Shown here: positions 47,501 through 56,300 of the stretch, one piece after another
Layout of the letters: every line of letters starts with the position of its first letter
Position numbering within the stretch: the stretch's first letter is position 1
Assembly (NCBI GenBank): GCA_039105265.1
Contig: JAPFFF010000002.1
Location: forward strand, 4,092,001 to 4,156,000
DNA length: 64,000 bases
Source of the DNA: Tritrichomonas musculus
Taxonomy: Eukaryota; Parabasalia; Tritrichomonadida; Tritrichomonadidae
Reading direction: 5' to 3'
Notes under the pieces: model-generated
Seen by the model: the letters and a program-made list of their open reading frames with translations, nothing else
Told to the model about the DNA's origin: nothing
Databases searched by the model: none
Made by a program: the position numbers and the translations under genes

Positions 47501-47891
47501 GAAACATAAGGTCCCTTTTGATTCTTTGAAATGGAAAACAACTGCTGTCTCCTCAAAAGAAGCGGATAATAATATATTAGATGAAGGTGTTTATATAGAA
47601 GGTTTGATGTTGGAAGGTGCAAAATGGGATTATGTGGAATCTAGGTTAATTGAATGCGGTGAAAAAGATTTGACTAACGAATTGCCAATTATGAAATTGG
47701 TGCCAACTCAAGAAAAATGTCCATATGATTTAAATAAAATGTATGAATGTCCAGTTTTTAGAACTCAGAATAGAGGTACTGGTGCACTTGATTTACCTAA
47801 TTATATCATATCTTTGTATTTACCAACGCCAGGTGTTAAGCCTGATCATTGGATTCAAAGATCAGTTGCGGCTTTTATCACTATTCAATAA
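35595..47891 (+). CDS. Axonemal dynein heavy chain, 4098 aa (single-headed inner-arm type)
   Basis: The complete gene is one exon. The first 160 residues are a Pro/Thr/Lys-rich lead. The tail and linker reach about residue 1400. AAA1 P-loop GPAGTGKT is at 1441 with CFDEFNRI as Walker B. AAA2 GSTMSGKS is at 1723. AAA3 reads GPQTSKT at 2094, a degenerate P-loop. AAA4 GVKSSGRKS is at 2429. The stalk and microtubule-binding domain lie at about 2645-2980. The dynein C-terminal region ends [18 protein letters not shown]. The length of about 4100 and [20 protein letters not shown] fit inner-arm heavy chains of the DNAH1/3/7/12 group. It powers flagellar beating. Confidence 0.95.
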   Translation: [4098 protein letters not shown]

Positions 47892-48551
47892 ATTGTTTTT
47901 ATTTTGATTACATATATTTATTTTTTTTTTTAAAAAATATTTTTAAAGCAAATGATTATAATCATTATTTGCTTTTGATTATATTATTGGTAAATAATTC
48001 GTTTGATTTTTTTTATAACAAATATCATTCATCATTAAATGAATAAAGAAAAATGCTTAAAGTAATTGATTTAACATTCATTTTATATGATTGTAATTTG
48101 AATTTTAATAGGGGTTATTCATAATTTATAAATATATAAATAAATAAAAAAAATCTAATCTGTTTCTTAAAAAAAAAAAAAAAAAAAATTGATTCTTGTA
48201 GCATTGTAATTGATTATATACGTATATTTATGAGACATGGGCTTCATATATCAAAAGAAAAGTTAAAATATTTTTAATTATCGTAAAGTTTTAAACACTA
48301 AAAAGAGGCTTGCATTGGATTATCTTACTTTAATTAATTCTAATGTTAATTGATATCAATCTTATAAATTACTAGATATAGAATTTGTTCTTTATTAGCA
48401 GATTTTAGTAAATTTATAAATTACATACTAACCGATTTTTAAATTCAATTTTTTTAATTTATTCTCTTTATGAAATAAAAATTTCTTTCAAAAGTTGATA
48501 TGCCAAAATAAAATTATTATATATAGAATATCTCTCATCTAAAAAAACGAA
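47892..48551. other. Intergenic spacer
   Basis: About 660 AT-rich bases between the dynein and striatin-like genes. Contains an A-run of about 18 near 48171-48188. A TCATCT initiator-like site lies at 48535-48540, 11 bases before the next ATG. No other feature seen. Confidence 0.5.
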
Positions 48552-50078
48552 ATGAATAATGATGGAAAAAATGCAATCCCTATGAATGAATTCATAGGCT
48601 TTATTCGCGATCATAAGAAGAAGCAAGAAATTTGGGAAAAAGAGCGCATCGATCTCGAAAATGAAGTATCAGTTTTAACAGCAAAAAAAGCCGCATGGGA
48701 TCTTTGTAGAAATGATCTTATCGAACAAATAAATTTGCTTCATGTAGAACTTGGTATTAAAACAGAACAAATTGACGAGCCACCACCAGATTCAGAGCAA
48801 AAGAAGAATTCTACCCACAAATCAGAATTTATCTATTCGTATAAATCAAACATACCTGTTCATCTGGATTGTGTTCGCGCAGTTGCTTTTTATCCGTCTC
48901 CAGATTCCAAAAATCTTTTTTCTACTTGTTCTGACGATGGAACAATCAAAATAATTGATATAGAACATCATGAAGATACTTCCATAAATACGCGTGTTAA
49001 AAAAGTCGTGAAAAAAAGAGGTGCTAGAAGGGCAAGTGTTAAATTGTCTGCACCTATGCCAACTTGTATTTGTTCTTTGCGAGGCCATTCTGCACCTGTT
49101 ATATCATTAGCTTCTTTATGTTATTTGGAATATAATAGAGATAACATTGATACTATTGATAACTCAGATTCTTCTCAAGCAAATAATAATAGTAATAACA
49201 ATAACAATAATAATAACTTTGATAATAATGAATTAGAGTATAATCAAATACTCATTAGTGGAGCAACTGATGGCTCTATAGCAGTATGGCAATTGCCGAA
49301 ACCTGATGTTAAAATTACAACAGTTTATGGAGAAGTTTCTCATAATCGCCTTAAATATTATACTGATATTCACTCTGATGCAATTTGGTCCATCGAGCCA
49401 ATTCCAAATTCACCATCTTATATGGTCGATCAACCAGAATTAACATATATTTCTCACACAGCTTCAAGAGTTTTATCGACATCAGCTGATGGGACATTAA
49501 AAGTTTGGGATGTTTTTGCAAATAAGCAGCCAATAGAGATACCCACAAATGAAAAGCCATTAATTTGTAAAGTAATTAGCCCAATAAGTTTTATGGTTGC
49601 ATGCCAGAAGTGTTTTCTTCAATATTATGAATGTTTCCACTTCAAACAACAGACTTCTCTTACAGATGATAGCAAAAAGGAAGGTGAAATTACTTCTATG
49701 GCAATATCGAAAAGTGACCAATATGCTATTGTTGGATTTTCTTCTGGTACTATCAAAATTGTTCATTATCCTGATCTTTCTGTAGTTAAAGAATTAAAAA
49801 TTACACCTTTTGAAATATCATCGATCACCCTGACGCCATGTAAAGATTTCTTTATTGTCTGTTGTAGTGATGGGAAAACTATTGCTTTATCACTTGACGA
49901 TTTTTCAGAAAAAGATATGTTTGAAGAAAAAGAGAAAATTATGCATTTAAAGAAGTATGGAGAAGGTGCTACTTGTACCGCTTCTTCTTTGCCTCCGTCG
50001 TCTTCTGAAGATTCCTCCTATTATGTTACAGGTGGAGCAGACGGTGTTATTCATATTTTTTCTCAAACTTCATTGTAA
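48552..50078 (+). CDS. Striatin-like WD40 protein, 508 aa (STRIPAK scaffold)
   Basis: The first 75 residues match the striatin N-terminus: FIGFIRDHKKKQEIWEKERI, then LCRNDLIEQINLLHVELGIK, a coiled coil that in striatins binds the PP2A subunits. A short linker leads to a WD40 propeller from about residue 95: HLDCVRAVAFYP, SDDGTIKIIDI, LRGHSAPVISL, GATDGSIAVWQLP, SADGTLKVWDV and later blades. A poly-Asn insert (AAT repeats near 49183-49230) interrupts one loop. Human striatins have about 780 residues. This one lacks the long middle linker. It probably scaffolds a STRIPAK phosphatase-kinase complex. Confidence 0.8.
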   Translation: MNNDGKNAIPMNEFIGFIRDHKKKQEIWEKERIDLENEVSVLTAKKAAWDLCRNDLIEQINLLHVELGIKTEQIDEPPPDSEQKKNSTHKSEFIYSYKSNIPVHLDCVRAVAFYPSPDSKNLFSTCSDDGTIKIIDIEHHEDTSINTRVKKVVKKRGARRASVKLSAPMPTCICSLRGHSAPVISLASLCYLEYNRDNIDTIDNSDSSQANNNSNNNNNNNNFDNNELEYNQILISGATDGSIAVWQLPKPDVKITTVYGEVSHNRLKYYTDIHSDAIWSIEPIPNSPSYMVDQPELTYISHTASRVLSTSADGTLKVWDVFANKQPIEIPTNEKPLICKVISPISFMVACQKCFLQYYECFHFKQQTSLTDDSKKEGEITSMAISKSDQYAIVGFSSGTIKIVHYPDLSVVKELKITPFEISSITLTPCKDFFIVCCSDGKTIALSLDDFSEKDMFEEKEKIMHLKKYGEGATCTASSLPPSSSEDSSYYVTGGADGVIHIFSQTSL

Positions 50079-50379
50079 TTGATTGTATTTTGGAGTAAAA
50101 ATTGCTATTTACATGAACTTTATTTCTAATATTTTTAATAATAAAAAAAAAATGTATATATTAGAATTAAAAATTATATAATATTTCTCACTCCATATTT
50201 TTTTGATCATTATGCTAAAAAATTGAATAAATAATCAAAAAAAATAAAAGCTTTTTTTCATCGAACAGGCTAGGTTAAAATATAAAAACTAAAAAAAATT
50301 TATATTTTACATATATAATATAAAAATAATTATAATTATAATTATAATATATAACAAAAGACGAAATTATTATGCACAA
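50079..50379. other. Intergenic spacer between convergent genes
   Basis: About 300 very AT-rich bases between the stops of the striatin-like and TOR genes. Contains A-runs and an ATTATA run near 50330-50350. No gene. Confidence 0.5.
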
Positions 50380-53300
50380 TTACCAATAAGGAGTCCAACC
50401 TATATACATTTGTGATAAATTATATTCATCAGTAGCTTCTATAATTAATTTATCAACTTGTGCATCAGGAGAAAGTTCTTTTTCATCTTCAAAATCATTT
50501 CCATTTAATTTATCAATAACTCTTTTATAATCACTCTCATCGATTCCGATATCAGCTTCCTTTGTGAAAAAGTCGAGAAATGCAAGCAATGATGATTTAT
50601 TTCTTCTCATTAAGTTCATTACATATCTTGCTGTCAATCTAAAGTCACCTTCAACTCCCGAAACTCCCAATGCTCTAACCATCATTCTAGTCAGTCTGAA
50701 AGGAACCTTTTCAGGATACAGTTTCCATTTATTAGCTTTTTCGAAACATTCTGAAAAGTCAATATGAACGCAATGGCCATTTGTATTCATAAACATAATA
50801 TTACTTAAATGACGATCACCTAAACCGACAATATAGCCAACAATAGACATCAAAGCATTTGATCTTGCGAAATTTGTCTTTTGAATGAACCACATTTCAG
50901 CCACGCTTGATTTTACCCATATGGCTTCCCTCAATGCAACATCATCATAAATCTGACAATTATAGCGATAAGCTTCAACTCTCTGAAGTTGATTCAATTT
51001 GAAATAATCTTGTTTCATTGGGAGTGAGAAATCTTCAACGATAGGTGAATTGACTAGTTCTTCGTTCAACATATTTTCAGAAGCAAGCAATTGTTTCTTA
51101 ATTCTGTTGTAGAATGTAATTAATTTATAAAAAGTCTTACTATTTTCTGCCCAAGAAATCATTCCTGCCAATGGCGATAGAGGAATAATTGCGTAAGCCT
51201 CAATGATCAAATCCTTTTCAATTCCGCTTTTATCATTTCTCAAAAGGGAATTTGAAAGAGAGAAAAACTGCATTACTCTTTGATCTAGTCTTAAATCTTC
51301 TTTTCCTTTTAATAGATATTTGTAAGTTTTACCATCTGATCCAGTAATCTTCATTTTCTTTGGATATTTCTGAGAAGCGATAATTTTCACCACGTTATCA
51401 AACGACTGAATAGTTGGGAATTCACCATCAAGTTTATAAAATCCAGGAACAGCTACAGTTAAAGGAGTTTGTTTTAGAATTTGAGGGGCTACCTCAGAAA
51501 TTTCAATGCTACTCAATTTTTCCAATTCAAGTTGAATTAACGTATAAGTTCTTTCAAGGTCAGTAAAAAGTGCCTTCATATCGGATTCATTTTCAGTAGA
51601 TGACTTTCTTATATTACTAACGTCTTTTCCGATATTAACCAGCCATTTTGAGAGTGTTTTGATCGCCCTATTTGGACCTTTGTGATCCTTATTCATGTAA
51701 AATTTAATTTTGTCAAGTTCGTTTATAGCGTCATTTACGCCTTCATTCAGTGACCCCTGGATTATGTACTGTATCATTTCAATATCAAGGATAGTAATAT
51801 CGAGCAAACCGTTTAAAATGATGTCAATTTCATTCATGAAGCTTGCGTGTTTTTTCTTAATTTCTTCGAGAAAATTTGCCAAATTTTTTGAGGCCAAATT
51901 CTCGCAATTTTCGGCGTAAAATAGAGGGAAGGCGATTGCCTGTATGTGCTCCTCTGCGAACCTCGAGACGACGTCAATTACGGACTTCCTGATTGCTTCA
52001 TTGGGATGGTCAAATTGTGCCAGTAGTTGCTGAGCTATCTGCTCAATCGAGGCCGATGTCAATGCCTCGAAATCCTTCGTCATGTCGATTTCGTTGGAGA
52101 AGCATAACGAGCAAAGCTGACAAAGGTAGTGAAAACAAGGGCCTTTCAAACTGATGAGCTTTGTGAAGCCTTTCTTCGCATTCATTGCGTAAATTTTGTC
52201 CTCCGAGACTTGCGTCAGGCACAAGTTTGCGTACGTCCAATGCTTCCAGGCGCGAATTAGAGACGGATTCTTGCTGAGCACTTTTTCGAGCATTTCGAGG
52301 ACTTCGGGTGTCGGGTTTGGCAATCTTGAGAAGTACGAGCAGACAGCCTTTGCGTAAATAGTGTCACTTTTTGTAGTTTCAATGATGTTCAAAATTTCAG
52401 ACAAATCTTTAGTTTGACGACGATCAAACCGCACTTTTGCCTTCAAAAGGTTGATGCTCTCATCGTTGACGCTCGACGATTGAAACCGCTCAATTGAATT
52501 GTCATAAATACACCACGCTTTCAATTTTCTGGCGGCATTCAAAAAGTTGAAGCCATTTTTTAAATTGTCACTCTCCTCGAGCAGGGAACGAATGACGAAA
52601 AGGATGCGAAAATGCTCAACCTTCGTCTTGATCCAGTCGCTCTTTGTGTTCCAAATGTTCAGGATGGTTGGACGCAGCTCTGGATTCTCTCGCGCATCGA
52701 CGACGTCCTTCAGTTCCTCGAGAAACATGGCGCACTCAATCGAGGGAAGAGCGGGCTCGTAAATGCCGGAGACAAAGGGAGCTCTGTTTGAGGCGTTCAG
52801 CTTCATCCCTCTCTCGATGTACATTCGGGCCACTTTCAGCTTGTTCAGCTTGATGTAGACGATGGCCTGCCACAGGCACTTCCTTGGCGTAGAGCGCGAC
52901 ATGTAAGGCAAGAAGAGGTCGATGTTCTCCATGTTGTAGAACGTTGAAGCGGCTGCAAAATAAATGCCAGCGCTGTTTTTGCACTCGGTCGAAAGTGTCT
53001 GGAAATAGCTCGTGTATTTCATGATCTCGCCCCAGTCTTCCAGCTTCGAGCAGCACTGGATGTAGCCGAGGAAGTCGCTCTCGCTCTTCATTGGCGAGTA
53101 TTGCATGCGCGCTTTGTCCCAAAGGAGAAGGTCCTGAAGAATGGAGGTGTCTGCCTGTGCCTTTTCGGTTAAGGTGAAAATTCCCAAGGCCGATTCTCGC
53201 CGTTGAAGGCGCGCGTGGATGCGGATCATTTCGCACTTGATGCTGTCGTTGATGGATGACGTCCTTTCATAGAAACGGACGGCTCTGAAAAAGTTCTCAC

Positions 53301-56300
53301 AACGGACGGCTATTCGGCCGGCGGTTTCAGGTGAATTGAACAAGGTGTAACCGGTCCGATCCATTGAGTCAATCGCATCGCAAAAAATACTCAATAATTC
53401 AATAGGTGTGTTTGAATTTTGTGAGATGTTCGAAATGTGATCTGACAAAATTGCCCGGTCTTCATCGGAGGCAACTTCCCAAACCGATATCAAAATCAGC
53501 GGAAATAACTGGTGCTCAAAGCTCGTCAGCATCTGCAGCAGTGGATGGCAAGCACGAATTGCTGGAGAATTCGAACAGAGTACCAAATTTTGACTGATGT
53601 GGAGGAGCCAATTGTCCCAGTTATTTTCGAATTGAAGGAAGTTGTTGTTTTTGTCAAAAACCGTCGAAACCGACATCGGTGTTATCGGTGGCGGTTTCTG
53701 TCCTTGAGGGAAAGGGTCGGATGTTATTTCAATGCAATTTGAGTCAATCTCCATCTCTGAAATATCAACCGTTTTCGGAATAAACATCGGGCACTTTTGG
53801 CCAAGAATTGTGAGCAAATTGTGAACTGACCTTTGAATTTGATTCTTAACGTTTATTAACGGCATCACAAGGCGAATTGATGGTAAATATAAATCTTCAT
53901 AAGGAGTGTGGTAAATCACCTGTGATAAGAAGTTCAAAGCATTCGAACAGATCAAATCTTCAGACGTCGCAAACTTCTTGATTTGCTTAAAAAAGAGCAA
54001 TTGTGAACAACCGCAAAAAATGACAAGGTGTGTCAGAATTTGTAAGAAATACAAATTGGTGTCGCAGTCAAATTTATACGACATCAAATCAAGGATGTTC
54101 GAGAAGATCGCGCTGGCGATCGGCTGGAAAGAGCTCCGCAATACAAAGACAAGGGCCGATAGAGCCTTCAACGCCAAAAGGGAGAAATTTGAAGGGGCCA
54201 AATAAGGCTTCAAAATTGAAACAATTGTTTCCGAATAAGGCTGAATTTTTATCTCAACAAGCAGCGTGATTGACCGAATAATATGAAAGACCGATTCTGG
54301 ATTCTTGTTCTTCAAAAGATGCTCGAGAATCGGAATCAGCTCGTCCAAGTAAATTGAACTCTTCTGTGCGTCGAATTGGAAGATGAACAAAATTGCATTC
54401 AAAAAGACGGAGTTTTCTGGCGCCGTTTCGAGCTGCTTCCACAGGTACTTCATGACGAAGTCTAGATAAAACTGTTCCCTCTTCATTTTGTCGTACAAGT
54501 GAAAGTCGACGCTCATTGGGATGTCTGACAAGTGAAATGAAAGGGGGTCTAAAGGACCTATTGTTCCAAGAATTGACAAGATTGAATACAAGATTGTTTC
54601 ACTTTTTGAGACCTTCATAAAACTGAACAATTTCTGATGAAGACTCAATAGATCGACGCGCTTCATTCCAAAATTCCTAAAGACAGATCGCAACGTATTT
54701 AACGCCGCAATCTGAACAGACTCTGAGAAAAAAATTGTCAGATTTTCAATGACAGCGTCAACAATCTTCTGCGGGTCGTAAGGATACTGAAGCTTCATTA
54801 GTTTCTCAACGCATTGCATTGACAAGATGTGAATTTTGATGGTATCTTTTGCAATTGACCTTTGATTTAACCTTTCACTGAAATTCTTTGGACACGGAAT
54901 TTTAGAGCCAATCAAATCGAGCGAGAACTGATAAACGTCCGTCGCATATGGATGAAGTAATTCGCCGGCACCGTCAAGTATCAAGTTCCACAGTTTAACA
55001 AGCCGCTTCTTGTCTGAATACGAAATGAACTGCAAATAAGTGTTCGGCAAAACATTCAAAATAAAAATAAATACGTTAAATGTAGACAAAGGACTCAATT
55101 TTCTGAGTCGTATGAAAAGTTTGATTATGTCCTTGTTCGGCATGTTCTTCTGGTGCAAGGTGATTGACAGAGAAATGATGCGTAACGGTTCATTCATGAA
55201 ATATGGAAGAATGTCGTTTCCAATGTTGTTCAAAAAAGTGGAATAAACCGCTTTTTCACCACCTTGAACAACGTAGATCAATTCGAGCAACTTTTTGTTC
55301 TGTTCTTCTTTTTTTGGCTCGTTTTTAATTATGGATAAAAGTGCCAACACTTCAATTTTTTTGACCTCAACCGACAATTTATGATTTTTCAGAGACTCGA
55401 AAATCGGTTTCCAATATTTTGAGAAGGGGAAAAGTGGCATGTTCACAAATTTGTGAATGAGGATCAAAACGTTCTCAAAATTTTCTGTGTATAGGTTTGT
55501 ATCGGCCTTCTCCTCAATTATGTGAAGAAGGCGAAATGAATGCTGCGGAAATGTGATGTAAAAAGAACAGGCAGCATCAATGTAAGAATTTGTCAGTTTT
55601 GACATCTGGAACTTTGATATGATTTTTTCTTCATCTAGCTCGGTGATGTGATAATTAACCGATATTAATTTGAAATAGGAATCATCACAAACCGTTTGGG
55701 CCCTTTGATAACAGGCCGTTCCGAATTCGTCAGGAAAAGTTTGAGCTATTCGGAGTAAAAAGTCACATGTTAAAGAATCATTTAAATCCCAATCGTTGGA
55801 GTGAAATATTGACCTTACTAAATCTATTTCTGCCTTAGCTTTTTGTATATATTGCTCACAGAGCATAACAAATAATTCTAAAAAATTCCGATCATGAGTC
55901 CGTTGAAGGTTCATGGCAATAGCTTTGAATAATTCCGAAAAATTTACTGATATTATGTCAAAGTGATTTTCAATAAAGGATTTGAAAAGAAGGTAGGTTC
56001 CGTGCTTCTCAAGTTTATTATCATTTACTAGTACATTGAAGGTACTGATCGATAATATTCCTTTTACAAGTTCATCTGGATTGGATGAATGTGAAAGACA
56101 ATGAAAATAAAGTTTGACTGCTTTCTCTTGGATTTTTTGATCTCGAAACGTGATTCCAGGCCAAAGTAAATTGGCAAGTTCGCTAAGGTTTTCGTTTGGT
56201 TTCATTTTTGAAAGTATAATTATTGCGGTTTGAATTGCTGATGGCGTAACACGGTTGGATAAAAATTGAATACATCGATCATATATTCTTTGATTGTAAG

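Noticed and set aside
52736-53236. 166-codon frame opposite the TOR gene
   Set aside because: It lies in the GC-rich island of TOR, where stops are rare by composition. It is low in hydrophobic patterning and has no initiator, so it is a shadow of TOR.
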